From the NCBI RefSeq assembly GCF_900110755.1, contig NZ_FOFF01000002.1, forward strand, positions 372,001 through 436,000: a DNA stretch of 64,000 nucleotides, written 5' to 3'. The translations under genes were made by a program, and so were the position numbers. Origin of the DNA: Streptomyces sp. yr375 (GTDB lineage: Bacteria > Actinomycetota > Actinomycetes > Streptomycetales > Streptomycetaceae). Shown here piece after piece: positions 28,991-38,307 of this stretch (the first letter of the stretch is position 1; every line of letters begins with the position of its first letter). The notes beneath the pieces were generated by a model, which saw only the letters and a program-made list of their open reading frames with translations, was not told the DNA's origin and ran no database searches.

Positions 28991-30835
28991 TCAGGCTCTG
29001 CCGACGGGCCCGGTGGGGTGCACGCCGGCGGCGCCGGACACCTTGGCCACCAGGTGGGCCCAGTCGAGCACTCGGGACGAGGGCGTGTAGGTGCCGTCCA
29101 ACTGCAGGACCAGATAGCGCCCGGCGGAGCGGACGTACTCGTCGTCGCGGATGGCAGCCGCTTCCACGACACCCCTGTGTGGGCGGACCAGTTCGAGATC
29201 GATCCTGGTCAGTGCATTGACGGCGGCGAGGCTCACCGGGGAGGGCCGGTCGTCGCCCGTGAGGCCGGCCAGTGTGGCCACGGCCGGTTCGTCGCCCGTC
29301 AGGTGGGCGAGTGTCTCGCAAACCGGCACGAGCACATGGGGGGAACTCTCGGTGAGCGCCGATGCCCGTAGCGCGTCGAGGGCGGGGCGCGCGCTGGGGC
29401 CGCGGGCGAGCAACCCGATGGCGGCCCAGCGCCGCATGGTGAAGTCGACGTCGCCAAGTGCTGTGGTGAAGCGCGGCACGGCGATGTCGTCGGGCAGCGC
29501 GAAGGCGTCGGTGAGATCCAGCAACCGTTCCAGGGGGTAGACCCCGTCGGCCCGGCTGGCGTCGTAACCCGTCATCGGGACACCCTCGGGCAGGAAACCG
29601 TTGTCGTGGACCTCGATCATGTGACTGCGCAGCGCGTCGCGCAGCCGCTTCTCCGCCTCGGCGTACGCCGGATCGCCTGAGAGGTTGTGCACCTGGTCGG
29701 GGTCGGCGACAGTGTCGTACAGCTCGACGACCGGGCGCGGTCTCCAGAACGCGGACTGGGCCTCGTTCAGCCGGCCCGCTCGGTACTCCTCCTCCCAGGA
29801 CTGGTAACCGGCCGCCAGCCAGCCGAAGGCCTGGTGCTGGCCGCATGGCAGGTGGGGCATGTAGTTGCGGATGTAGCGGAAGCGTGCGTCGCGCACGGTG
29901 CGGACCATGTCGATGCGTTCGTCCATGCGACCTCGCATGCCGAAGGCGAGGGAGGACTCCGGTGCGAACTCGGCGTGTACAAGACTGGCTTCGGACATAT
30001 GGGATGGAATCTCCGCCCCGGCCAACTCGATCAGGGTGGGCGTGATGCGGACGTTGGACACCGCTGCTGTGACTCTCGTCCCCGGTGCGGGGAAGAAGCC
30101 CGCGTATTTCTGCGGAGCCGCCACGATCAGCGGGACATGAAGGCCCTCGTCGTAGCAGTGGCGTTTGGAACGCGGGTTGACCCCGCCGTGGTCGGACGTG
30201 TGGATGACGACGGTGTCGCCGGTCAGGCCGTCCTCGTCGAGCTGTGTCAGTAGCGAGCCGACGAATCCGTCCATGTCGGTGATGTGGCCGTAGTAGCGGG
30301 CGATGTCCTCACGGATGGCCGGGGTGTCCGGCAGGTACGCAGGCAGGCGGATCTCTGTCGGGTCGACGGCGCTCTCGCGCTGGGAGAACACGGCGCTCTC
30401 GTGCGTCGGGTCGTAGTTGAACACCGCGAGAAACGGCACGCCCTCGGGACGGTTGCGCCAGTGCGCCGAGGGTGAGCACTCGTTCCAGATCGCGTGCTCG
30501 TCGATGGCCGCGTTGTAGTCGGTCTTCCTGTTGTTGGAGCAGTAGTACCCGAGGTCGCGCAGGATTTCCGGATAGGTGCGCATCCAGGAGGGGACCGGCG
30601 CCACGGCGCGCATCTCGTTCGCGGGTGCGTGGCTCTCCGGGCTGATGCCGGTGATCAGGGAGAACCGGGACGGCGCGCAGACCGGTGCCGAGCTGTAGGC
30701 GTGCTCGAAGAGGGTGCCGCGTCCGGCGAGGGAGTCGAGGTGGGGCGTGTGGGCCAGTGGGTCGTCGTAGCAACCGAAACGCGGCGGGCAGTCCTCGCTG
30801 ACGATCCACAGGATGTTGGGGCGTGTGGTGGTCAC
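28991..30835 (-). CDS. Type I sulfatase with C-terminal helical repeat domain
   Basis: 614 residues. The alkaline-phosphatase-like domain begins PNILWIVSEDCPPRFGCYDDP, with the metal-binding aspartate region. The formylglycine signature is C53-A-P-S-R (PVCAPSRFSLITG), so maturation by a formylglycine-generating enzyme is required; one is encoded at 36547-37524. HTSDHG supplies further metal ligands. After about residue 430 come HEAT-like alpha repeats (MRRWAAIGLLARGPSARPALDALR), as in heparan-N-sulfatase-like bacterial proteins. No signal peptide is evident, so it acts in the cytoplasm on imported sulfate esters (inference). The AT-rich element copy 3 lies 50 bp upstream. Confidence 0.9.
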   Translation of the reverse strand: MTTTRPNILWIVSEDCPPRFGCYDDPLAHTPHLDSLAGRGTLFEHAYSSAPVCAPSRFSLITGISPESHAPANEMRAVAPVPSWMRTYPEILRDLGYYCSNNRKTDYNAAIDEHAIWNECSPSAHWRNRPEGVPFLAVFNYDPTHESAVFSQRESAVDPTEIRLPAYLPDTPAIREDIARYYGHITDMDGFVGSLLTQLDEDGLTGDTVVIHTSDHGGVNPRSKRHCYDEGLHVPLIVAAPQKYAGFFPAPGTRVTAAVSNVRITPTLIELAGAEIPSHMSEASLVHAEFAPESSLAFGMRGRMDERIDMVRTVRDARFRYIRNYMPHLPCGQHQAFGWLAAGYQSWEEEYRAGRLNEAQSAFWRPRPVVELYDTVADPDQVHNLSGDPAYAEAEKRLRDALRSHMIEVHDNGFLPEGVPMTGYDASRADGVYPLERLLDLTDAFALPDDIAVPRFTTALGDVDFTMRRWAAIGLLARGPSARPALDALRASALTESSPHVLVPVCETLAHLTGDEPAVATLAGLTGDDRPSPVSLAAVNALTRIDLELVRPHRGVVEAAAIRDDEYVRSAGRYLVLQLDGTYTPSSRVLDWAHLVAKVSGAAGVHPTGPVGRA

Positions 30836-30884
30836 GTGGCGGATGTCCTTCGTCGGGTGGCAGGGTGCTGCGCTGCTGCCGTTG

Positions 30885-30908
30885 AAAATCTAGTAATGAT
30901 AAAAAGTA
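30885..30908 (-). promoter_or_regulatory. AT-rich 24-bp element, copy 3
   Basis: On the minus strand TACTTTTT, 8 nt, TAGATTTT, 50 bp before the sulfatase start. The sulfatase is unrelated to the GH2 and hydrolase genes that carry the other copies, so similarity is unlikely to come from gene duplication. Confidence 0.6.
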
Positions 30909-31050
30909 GAGACTGTATCGCCTTGGTACGCAAGTGCTCTGCGTGCAGTTGCGCCTTGAGCCGCCCGGACGAGCCGTGTGTGTCTCGCTCACGGATCAGG
31001 GCGCTTGGGGCTTGGAGTCCTGTGCCACTGTCCGGTTGAGGCCGACGCCG

Positions 31051-31818
31051 TTACCTCGGACGTCGAACCGGGTCCGGCCAGGCGCGGGGAAGCGGCACCC
31101 GCAGGGCTTCTTCCGTGACGGATGTGTGCTCAGCGGCCGCGTGCAGCCGCCCGTCGCGCAGGACGACGGTGGCGTTGCGGAGCATCGTGTCGACGAGTTC
31201 GGCGGTGAGTGCCTCGGATGTCCGGCCCAAGAGCCGAGCGGAATCTGTCAGCCAGGCTGGTGCGTGCAGGTAGGGCTCGACGCCGGCGGTGGGAATTCCG
31301 GCTTCATCAGCAGCGCGCCCGGTACCGGTCCGCAGCCGAGAAGGTCTCCCGGCGCATGGGGGCGAGTAGGGGGGGCGTACGGACGCCACGGCCTCGTCGT
31401 CACCCGCCAGCATCCCCACCAACTCTCCCTGCTCGGCCGGAACACGGGAACCGGAGACCGGGGCCTCGACGTATCTCCCGCCCGCCGCCCGGATGTCGTC
31501 CTGCAGGCTGCCCGAGTACTCAACCGAGGTCGTGCCCATGTGAACGACGGTGTGCCTGGCGACACGGGAGGTGAACTCCGGGGTGCCACGCCCCAGGACG
31601 GTGTCGAGGGCGGTCTCGTCGGCGAGAATCAAGAGCACGGTGGCGGCGCGCTCGAAGACCTGGGCGGACTGCGCGGCCACCTCGGCTCCGGCGGCGCGCA
31701 GGGGTTCGCACCGGGCGGGCGTCCGGTTCCACACGACGAGGGGCGTTCCGGTGCGGACGACGTTGAGGGCCATGGGCTGTCCCATGACTCCGAGCCCGAT
31801 GAATCCCACGTCCACCAC
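31051..31818 (-). pseudogene. 6-phosphogluconate dehydrogenase-like NAD(P)-binding protein, damaged
   Basis: From GTG 31818 the Rossmann domain is intact: [64 protein letters not shown]. This is the beta-hydroxyacid dehydrogenase family. A G7 run near 31373 shifts the frame (ALLMKPE lies in another frame), and the C-terminal all-helical domain is absent. The remaining about 80 codons ([22 protein letters not shown]) do not look like the family and I cannot identify them. It is divergent from the TetR gene at 31971 across a palindromic operator. Confidence 0.7.
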
Positions 31819-31908
31819 GATGCACCGCCATGTCCGTTCCGAGCCGGGGCCGGATCGTGGTGGCCGCCGGTTATGACAGCGGTTATGACGGCGGACATGG
31901 TAGCCGTA

Positions 31909-31928
31909 CCTATGACGGCGGTCATAGG
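31909..31928. promoter_or_regulatory. Perfect palindromic operator upstream of TetR gene
   Basis: CCTATGAC-GGCG-GTCATAGG, preceded by repeated TTATGAC half-sites at 31871-31888. It lies in the divergent gap between the damaged dehydrogenase and the TetR gene, so it is the likely autoregulatory site. Confidence 0.7.
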
Positions 31929-31970
31929 ATGGGTTTCCGGAAGGCTCATGGATCGGTGGTGGAGGTCGGG

Positions 31971-32579
31971 ATGGCGGCGGCGGAGACATCCGGGCGTGGG
32001 CCGCGTGAGCGCATGGTCTTCAGCGCGGCCCAGCTCATTCGGCGGGACGGCGTCGCTTCCACCGGAATGAGAGAGGTCGCCGTGCACGCCGGGGCGCCGC
32101 GCGGTTCACTCCAGCACTACTTCCCCGGCGGCAAGGAGCAGCTGGTCAACGAGGCAGTTGGCTGGGCGGGCCGGTACGCGGGCAACCGGATCGCCCGCTT
32201 CTTGGCCGCGCTGCCCGAGCCGACGCCCAGTGGGTTGTTCGCCGAGATGGTGCGCCAGTGGACCGACGAGTACGAGGCCGCGGGCTTCGCGGGCGGCTGC
32301 CCGGTGGCCGCCGCCACGGTGGACTGCGCGGAGTCCACCGTGTCCACGCGGGAGGCGGCGGCCACCGCGTTCGCCCGCTGGACCGGTCACGTGGCCCTGG
32401 CGCTGGCGGACATGGGTGTTCCACGAGAGCGGGCCGGGGCCCTCGCCACACTCATGATCGGTTCCCTGGAGGGAGCGATCCTCATCGCCCGGGCGGAGCG
32501 GGACGTCCGCGCCCTGACGATCGTGGCCCGGGAACTCGGCCCCCTCCTCGACGCGGCGGTGGTGGAAACGGCCGGCTGA
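31971..32579 (+). CDS. TetR-family transcriptional regulator (LmrA/YxaF-like)
   Basis: 202 residues; GGAGG sits before ATG 31971. N-terminal helix-turn-helix [49 protein letters not shown]; the C-domain has [11 protein letters not shown], typical of the YxaF/LmrA C-terminal type. Probably represses itself and the divergent dehydrogenase gene through the palindrome at 31909. Confidence 0.9.
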   Translation: MAAAETSGRGPRERMVFSAAQLIRRDGVASTGMREVAVHAGAPRGSLQHYFPGGKEQLVNEAVGWAGRYAGNRIARFLAALPEPTPSGLFAEMVRQWTDEYEAAGFAGGCPVAAATVDCAESTVSTREAAATAFARWTGHVALALADMGVPRERAGALATLMIGSLEGAILIARAERDVRALTIVARELGPLLDAAVVETAG

Positions 32580-32677
32580 CCGGGATCCGTTCTGGGATCA
32601 CCTCGCCCTGGCGTCCAGGGCCGGTCCTGCCTCGTGCCGGTGGTCACTGACCGGACAGGCGAGTCCAGGGGAGTGCG

Positions 32678-34158
32678 TCACTTGCCCGAGCAACGGAAGT
32701 CGGCGCTGTCGTCGGTGCTTCCGTGTCCGCTGTAGCGGGCGACGGCCGGCCAGCGGCACAGCGGACGGGTCACGTCCCCATTCTTCGCGTAGAGGGTGTC
32801 AGGGGCGTGGCCGTGTTCGACCCACTTCACGAGATCCGTCAGCGGGTCGACAGGGAAGGCGCCGCGACCGCCGACGCAGTGCTGTACGCCGGGTGCCATG
32901 AAGAGGCGGGCGAATCGCTCGGTCTTCGTCTTGCTCTCCATGGTGTCGAGCAGCCGCTTGTAGTAGTCGATGGTTCCTTGCGGCATGATCACCTCGTCGG
33001 CCCAGCCGTGCCACATAATCATCTTCCCGTTGGCGTTGCGGAAGGCGCTGAGGTCGGGATCGTCGGTGCCGAGGAGATCGCCGTACTCGTGACGGGACTG
33101 TTCGAAGTAGGTGGCGAAGTTGGCGATGGTCAGGGTGTGCCAGTCCCAGTCGGGGTCTTTGGTGAGCCAGTACTTGAACCAGTCGCTCGGCAGTGGGTTG
33201 GGCAATCCGTCGGCGTCGGAGGCACTGGCGTAGGCGTACAGGGGGGGGCGCCTCGCGGGATGCCGTACCAAAGCCGCGAGCCGTCAGGGCGGCGCGGTCC
33301 GTCCCAGATCCGCTTCATCACGGTGGCGTCCTCGGCCGTGATCCGGCCGCAGGCGGTCTGCCGACCCACGAGCTTCGCCGGGTCGAAGGCACAGGTCTGC
33401 GGTTCGATGACTCCGTCGGTGACACCGTCCCGGGCGTCGCAGGCCGCGACGGCCGCTTGGGTGAAGGCCTCGAACTTGCACGGTGGCACGAAGTCGCCCG
33501 CTTCGCGCATCACGACCTGCGGCCACATTCCGGCGGGTACGAAGCGCTCGGCGTTCAGTGCGGGGGCGGCGGCCAGGATTCCGTCGTAGTCGTCGGGGTA
33601 GCGCTGGGCTTCCATGAGCCCCATCCGGCCTCCGCCGGAGCAACTGTCCCAGTAGGAGTAGCTGGGTGGACGTCCGTAGTAGGCGGTGGTGATCGCCTTG
33701 CCCTTGACCGTCATTTCGTGGGCCGACCGGTAGGCGAAGTCCTTGATCAGCGATGTGTTCATCCCGGTCGGGGACCACGCCCATGAGCCGTCCAGGGGGG
33801 AGCCGGAGTGCCCGCCGTCCGTGCCTGCGCTCGCGTAGCCCGCCTGCGCGGGGCCGTCTACCTGCTCGGGTGAGAGCCAGCCGCCGTAGCCGCCCGCGCC
33901 CGTGCCGTGGAAGCGGCCATTCCAGTTGTCCACCGGGAGCGCCAGCACAATGCCGTTGCTCTCGGGCACCACCAGAGTGACCTTGCAGAGTGCGGGAGTT
34001 GTGTCGGTCTGTGAGGCGCTGGTGACCTTGGTACCGTCCGAGAAGGTCAACTGCGTGAGGCTTGCGCACGTTCGGACCGGCCGGGCGGATTCCGAGCCGA
34101 CGGCCGCCATGGAGTCATGACGCGGTGTCGCGCCGGTCCCCATCCCCAGGGTCAGCAC
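32678..34158 (-). pseudogene. Tannase/feruloyl esterase family protein with a frameshift in a G8 run
   Basis: About 493 codons. From GTG 34158: LTLVVPESNGIVLALPVDNWNGRFHGTGAGGYGG region, the serine motif DSCSGGGRMGLMEAQRYPDDYDGILAAAPA, and ACDARDGVTDGVIEPQTCAFDP, as in fungal tannases and feruloyl esterases. The frame breaks at a run of eight G (33241-33248) and continues as PLYAYASASDADGLP to WADEVIMPQGTIDYY and GVQHCVGG (catalytic Asp and His region), ending at 32678. A homopolymer sequencing error is quite possible; if so the enzyme is whole. It would remove phenolic acid esters. The N-terminus lacks a convincing signal peptide with this start. Confidence 0.78.
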
Positions 34159-34192
34159 CGCGGTGCGGGGCCGGTCGCGCAGCGCGTTCTTT

Positions 34193-34210
34193 AGGTTCTT
34201 CGAAGAACCT
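34193..34210. promoter_or_regulatory. Perfect 18-bp palindrome upstream of the tannase gene
   Basis: AGGTTCTTCGAAGAACCT, with no spacer, 35 bp before the tannase GTG. It lies just past the end of the TetR gene at 34261. Likely an operator; a short transcription-termination hairpin is less likely because there is no GC-rich stem. Confidence 0.55.
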
Positions 34211-34260
34211 GACCTCGTCGACCCTGGAACAGGGACTCCCGCACTTTGGCCGATGCGGCG

Positions 34261-34875
34261 TCACTGGTCAGCGCTGCGGGCACCCTCGTTGGCGAGTTCC
34301 AACAGGGCGCCGAGAGCCCTGAGGCCACGCGCCATGTCGATGCTCCTGTCGTACTGCCAGAGCAGCTGAAGACCATCCACCGCGGCGATCATCAGCTGGG
34401 CCAGATCGCCGGGATCCACCCCGGCGGGGAGTTCACCCAGCTCCTGGAGGTGACTCAGGGAGTCCCGGCCGAGGTCCTGGCTTTGCTCGTAGCGCTCCCG
34501 GAAGTACTCGTGAGAGGGGTGCTCGGGGGCCGTGGCGTCCGCCGAAAGGTTCGAGTACAGCGTCACCAGTCCCGGAACGGCGGCGTTGCGATCCACCAGG
34601 GCGGCGAGGCGCTCGATCATCGCGGCTGCCGTCTCGGGACGCCGGTGCATCTCGTAGGTCTCCGCGTCGACTTCGTCGCGTCGGCGGAGCACCTCGGTGA
34701 GCAGCTGCTCCTTGGTGCCGAAGTGGTGGACGAGTCCGGTGATGCTGAGGTTCGACGCCTCGGAGAGCTCACGCAGGGTGGCTCCGCCGAACCCGCGTTC
34801 GGCGATCACTTTGAGGGCGGTGGCGAGGATCTCCTCACGCTTCGCGAGTCCCTTGGGGTACGAGCGGCGGGTCAT
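34261..34875 (-). CDS. TetR-family regulator, copy 1
   Basis: 204 residues from ATG 34875 (MTRRSYPKGLAKREEILATAL), the start shared with its close paralogue at 49738-50352; the ATG at 34902 adds nine residues with no counterpart. Helix-turn-helix GGATLRELSEASNLSITGLVHHFGTKEQLL. The C-domain is BetI/AcrR-like with DDGLQLLWQYD-type ending (AVDGLQLLWQYDRSIDMARGLR). It is intact although its target, the divergent MFS gene, is destroyed. The operator is at 34915. Confidence 0.92.
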   Translation of the reverse strand: MTRRSYPKGLAKREEILATALKVIAERGFGGATLRELSEASNLSITGLVHHFGTKEQLLTEVLRRRDEVDAETYEMHRRPETAAAMIERLAALVDRNAAVPGLVTLYSNLSADATAPEHPSHEYFRERYEQSQDLGRDSLSHLQELGELPAGVDPGDLAQLMIAAVDGLQLLWQYDRSIDMARGLRALGALLELANEGARSADQ

Positions 34876-34914
34876 GGCCCCGAGATTGCTCGACGGCGAC
34901 ATCTTGCGGATAAA

Positions 34915-34935
34915 AAACCGTAAGGTTTACTGTTT
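34915..34935. promoter_or_regulatory. TetR operator, degenerate copy
   Basis: AAACCGTAA (34915-34923), GGT, TTACTGTTT (34927-34935). One base differs from the perfect inverted repeat at 50393-50413, which occupies the same place before the paralogous TetR/MFS pair. Confidence 0.75.
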
Positions 34936-35028
34936 CTCTCCAGTGGCAGGGACGTCGACTTTCGGCCAGCCATGTATCTGGCACCAGCAGACACCTCTTC
35001 GTTCAGCGACGAGCGATCGGGGCAACGC

Positions 35029-35640
35029 ATGACAGCGACTTCCTCCACTGACGTGTCCGACAGCGGTCCGTCACCTTCTGAGCCCGCCTCGACCGCCCAG
35101 GTGCTCGCGCCGACCGAACCCGGCACCTCCCCGAAGTACCTGCGCGGTCGCGTCCTTCGGCGCTATGCGCTGGGTAAGGAATCGCGCTCGCCGCGTTCTC
35201 CAGCATCTGGGGAGGAGTCGGCACGCTGCTGCTCCCCCGCCAGGTCCAGACGCTGGAGGTGGCCAAGTTCTTCACAGGCCGCGATGCCGGTACGGATCTC
35301 CAGAAGCTCACCGCGCTCAAGAACGCCGTTACCGCCGGCACGGCGACGGCGACGCCGGATGAGAGCCGGCTGCTGGGAATCCTGGCAGACTTCGACGCCG
35401 GCCGGGCGGAATCCCTGGCGCTGGTCGCCTCCATCGGACTGGTCGCGACGAACGTCTGGCAACCGCTGATCGGAGTCTTCTCCGACCGTACCCGGACCCG
35501 CATGGGCCGTCGCGCACCGTGGATCCTCCTGGGCTCGCTCGTCGGCGCCGCGTTTCTCGTCGCGGTCCGCTTCGCGCCGACCGTGGCCATCCTCGTGGTG
35601 CTGTGGGCCATCGCCTCGGTGGCGCTGAACGAGGCCGTGG
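35029..35640 (+). pseudogene. MFS transporter, truncated N-terminal third, copy 1
   Basis: Paralogue of the transporter at 50517-51983. From ATG 35029: EPASTAQVLAPTEPGTSPKYLRGRVLRRYAL, then a one-base deletion near 35170 shifts the frame; the rest reads [34 protein letters not shown] and [27 protein letters not shown]. Homology ends at VALNE near 35630, where it joins sequence equivalent to 54462, just before the GH1 gene. The remaining two thirds of the transporter and the whole GH3 gene that should follow are missing. Confidence 0.88.
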
Positions 35641-35719
35641 CCTGCGCCGAGGTGTCCGGGCGATGAGCCGGTGGCTCGACGCCCGTGACCGACCAACGCG
35701 ACCGACAGATACGAAGGAG
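35630..35719 (+). repeat. 90-bp direct repeat, copy 1
   Basis: Matches 54462-54551 with two differences by my reading (the second copy has GTGCCC for GTGGCC and GACGAG for GATGAG). It ends with the ribosome-binding site GAAGGAG that in copy 2 serves GH1; here no GH1 follows. Confidence 0.9.
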
Positions 35720-35749
35720 TCTGATTCGAAAATCCAACCTTCCCGCAGG

Positions 35750-36375
35750 TCACCCCGCGTCCGCTGATTGGAGGGACACTTGATAGCCGAGCATGTTGAG
35801 CTGGCTGACCAGACGTCGTGTCTGCCGCGTCCGGCCGGTTCGCTGGAGGAAGTAGTCCGCTCCGAGGTCGGTGTACTCGGCGTCGTTGGTGAGCATGTGC
35901 CAGATCGAGGCCAGGATCGTGTGGCCCACTGCGACCAGGGCGCGCTTCTTCCCGCGGCGGATCGCGATCCGTTTGTAGCGGGACGCGAGGTAGGTGTTCT
36001 TGCTGCGGGCTGCGGGCTGCGGGCTGCGGGCTGCGGGCTGCGGCCGTGGCGGCGAGGCCGAGCGCGCTCTTCAACCACGGGTCGCCGGGCCGGGACTTGC
36101 CGGAGGTGTGTTTGCCGGCGGACTCGTAGTTGCCCGGACACATCCCGGCCCACGAGGCCAGGTGGGCGGCCGAAGGGAAGCGGGTCATGTCCGCGCCGAT
36201 CTCGGCCAGGATCATCTCCGCCGAGCGGGTGCTGACGCCGGGGATGGTGGCCAGCAGCTCGATCTGCCGCCGAAACGGGGCGAGTTGGCGGGTGATCTCC
36301 TCGCTGAGGCGGGCCTCGGATACGCCCGGTTCCTGGTGGACGCGAGCGACCTGGTCCGCGCGGGCCGCAACGAGA
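35750..36375 (-). mobile_element. IS110-family transposase, C-terminal part only, frameshifted
   Basis: The Transposase_20 (IS116/IS110/IS902) domain is clear: EEITRQLAPFRRQIELLATIPGVSTRSAEMILAEIGADMTRFPSAAHLASWAGMCPGNYESAGK, then SRPGDPWLKSALGLAATAAARS. A 7-bp tandem repeat (36002-36043) then breaks the frame; the continuation reads NTYLASRYKRIAIRRGKKRALVAVGHTILASIWHMLTN and ends LNMLGYQVSLQSADAG at 35750. The N-terminal DEDD catalytic domain is absent. The element is dead. It lies exactly where GH1 should begin in copy 1 of the duplicated block. Confidence 0.87.
36002..36043. repeat. 7-bp tandem repeat inside the IS110 transposase
   Basis: Six exact GCTGCGG units on the plus strand. With one unit the transposase would read on in frame; five extra units (35 bp) shift it. 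Confidence 0.9.
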
Positions 36376-36380
36376 TCCAC

Positions 36381-36535
36381 TCAACCAGGCCATCAGCCAA
36401 ACCCGCCGACTCCTCCACGCCATCGGACACGCCATCGAACCCGCCGAGACGCAACTGACCACCCTCGGCGATCTCACCAACCTCACCGCACACCTGGGCA
36501 TCCCCAAACCGGAGATCAAGACGGCGAGTTATTGA
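36381..36535 (+). pseudogene. C-terminal remnant of an unidentified protein, possibly a transposase
   Basis: An open frame LNQAISQTRRLLHAIGHAI to GIPKPEIKTASY and a stop at 36533-36535 abuts the truncated end of the IS110 fragment on the opposite strand. It has no start codon of its own. Its composition and place next to IS debris suggest a second element, but I cannot assign a family. Confidence 0.35.
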
Positions 36536-36546
36536 TCGGCAAGCCC

Positions 36547-37524
36547 TCAACTACCCGTCCTTGGGGCAAGGTCCGTCTGAGGTACGAAGTGGCACGGCTG
36601 GGCATGGGGCTCCTCGGCAACCGTGCGAAATCCGGTATTCGCGGTTGAGGAGTCGGCGGTGTTGGCCGACCTGGCCGAGTTCCTGTAGCGGTTGCAGTAC
36701 GAGTCGTGACACAGGAACGATCCGCCCCGCATCACCCGTTGCCGAGGTGCGGGTGTGTTCCGGTCCCAAGGGTCTGCGGACCATTCCCATACGTTCCCGA
36801 CCGTCTGCCACAGGCCGAAGCCGTTCGGCTCGTAGGTGTGGACGGGGGCGGTGGAAAGCCAGCCGTCGTCACCGGTGTTGCGGCTGGGGAACGTGCCCTG
36901 CCAGATGTTGCAGCGCCAGCGGCCGTCGGCGAGGAGTTCGTCCCCCCATGGGTAACGTTTGCGGTCGAGGCCACCGCGCGATGCCGCCTCCCACTCGGCC
37001 TCGGTGGGCAGTCGCCGGCCGGCCCAGGCGCAGTATGCCTGTGCGTCGTTCCAGCTCACGTGGACGACGGGATGATCCAGCCTGCTGTCCACATGCGAGG
37101 CCGGGCCCTCCGGGTGCCGCCAGTCCGCCCCTCGCACTCCGATCCACCACGGTGTGCCGGGCGCACGGCCCACGACGGCGCCGGGCGGGCCGCTGAAGAA
37201 GGGTTCGAAGACGGCCGAGTAGCCGAACGTCTCCGCCTCTGTCTCGTACCCGGTCGCGGCGACGAAGGCGTCGAACGCCTCGACGGTGACAGTTGTCGCA
37301 TCGATGTCGAAGGCGTTGACCATCTGCGGGCGTGGCGGTCCCTCACGGTCGCCGGGGAACCCGTCGCCGTGGAAATCACCCATCATGAACTCGTGTCGCG
37401 GCACGTGCGCCTGCGCGACTGGGTGCGTGCCGTCCGCGGCGGGGACGACCGGGCGGTCGGCCGACTCGCGCGGATGGTCGATGCCGTCCCGGGCGGGTGT
37501 GCAGCAGTGGTGCTCGTTTTTCAC
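36547..37524 (-). CDS. Formylglycine-generating enzyme (sulfatase-modifying factor)
   Basis: 325 residues. FGE-sulfatase family: MMGDFHGDGFPGD near residue 45, HPVVHVSWNDAQAYCAWAGRRLPTEAEWEAASRGGL, RCNIWQGTFPSRNT, GNVWEWSADPW, and the catalytic pair in MRGGSFLCHDSYCNRYR (two cysteines spaced as in aerobic copper-dependent FGE). It oxidises the sulfatase cysteine to formylglycine. GTG 37524 overlaps the GntR stop (GTGA), with AGAGAG upstream. It is third in the sulfatase-GntR-FGE operon and can also serve the sulfatase at 28991. Unlike many family members it carries a poorly conserved N-terminal stretch before residue 40. Confidence 0.93.
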   Translation of the reverse strand: MKNEHHCCTPARDGIDHPRESADRPVVPAADGTHPVAQAHVPRHEFMMGDFHGDGFPGDREGPPRPQMVNAFDIDATTVTVEAFDAFVAATGYETEAETFGYSAVFEPFFSGPPGAVVGRAPGTPWWIGVRGADWRHPEGPASHVDSRLDHPVVHVSWNDAQAYCAWAGRRLPTEAEWEAASRGGLDRKRYPWGDELLADGRWRCNIWQGTFPSRNTGDDGWLSTAPVHTYEPNGFGLWQTVGNVWEWSADPWDRNTPAPRQRVMRGGSFLCHDSYCNRYRNSARSANTADSSTANTGFRTVAEEPHAQPCHFVPQTDLAPRTGS

Positions 37525-38261
37525 TGCGTCTCTCTCGAGGACCTGACCAGGACGGTCGCGAAGACCTCGGTGTTGTAGTGGACCTCCGTGCACTCGATCA
37601 CCGTCCCGTCTTCGCCGTGGGTGTTCTGTCGCGCGCGCAGGACCGGTCGGCCCGGTTGCAGGTTCAGGGCCGCGGCGACCGGTGTCGGCGCGGCCACGGC
37701 CTCCAAATATGCCTCGTCCTTGACCGCACGGGTGCCGTGCGCCGCCAGCAGGCTCGGGAGGTTCTGATCGGGGTGGGCCAGTGCTGTGGGATCGAGCCCG
37801 TTACCGGCGATGGCCGTCGGCAGGTAGTCGACGAGGTATACGCCGGGGTTGTGGTCGATGACCAGCGTGCGCTCGATGTGCCAGACGTCTTCGGTGGCGA
37901 CCATCGACTCGGCGACCCACGAGGGCGCCGTCCCCGTGGTTGCGCCGAAGCCGCGGATCTCGACGTCGAAGCCGGCGGCACGGATGCGCTCGGGAAGGGA
38001 TCCGACGACTCCCACATCGACGTAGATGCTGCGGAACGCCGTCGGACCGGTACCCGCAGGCGGTTCGGCGATGAAGGTGCCGTTCCCCCATCGGCGGGTG
38101 ACGAGGCCCTCGTGCCAGAGTTGACGGAGCGCCGAACGAACCGTGACCCGGCTGACCCCGATGCGCGTCGCCAGATCGGACTCACCGGGCAGGCGGTCAC
38201 CCGCGCTCCCCTCGCGAATGAGGTGGAGGATGCTCAGGCGAGCGTGGTCGACGCGGTTCAC
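37521..38261 (-). CDS. GntR-family regulator, HutC subfamily
   Basis: 246 residues; GTG 38261 follows GAGGAG. N-terminal winged helix LSILHLIREGSAGDRLPGESDLATRIGVSRVTVRSALRQLWHEGLVTRRWGNGTFI, then a UTRA ligand-binding domain (VWHIERTLVIDHNPGVYLVDYLP, VIECTEVHYNTEVFA). It is encoded between the sulfatase and FGE genes. The palindrome TAGACGTCTA at 39857, in the divergent gap, is the expected type of HutC operator, so it may control both the sulfatase operon and the nucleoside hydrolase/ABC operon. Confidence 0.92.
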   Translation of the reverse strand: MNRVDHARLSILHLIREGSAGDRLPGESDLATRIGVSRVTVRSALRQLWHEGLVTRRWGNGTFIAEPPAGTGPTAFRSIYVDVGVVGSLPERIRAAGFDVEIRGFGATTGTAPSWVAESMVATEDVWHIERTLVIDHNPGVYLVDYLPTAIAGNGLDPTALAHPDQNLPSLLAAHGTRAVKDEAYLEAVAAPTPVAAALNLQPGRPVLRARQNTHGEDGTVIECTEVHYNTEVFATVLVRSSRETQ

Positions 38262-38307
38262 AGAGAACTCCTCGGGGCGGTCGGCGCAGGCCGGCGGACG
38301 ACGGCGA

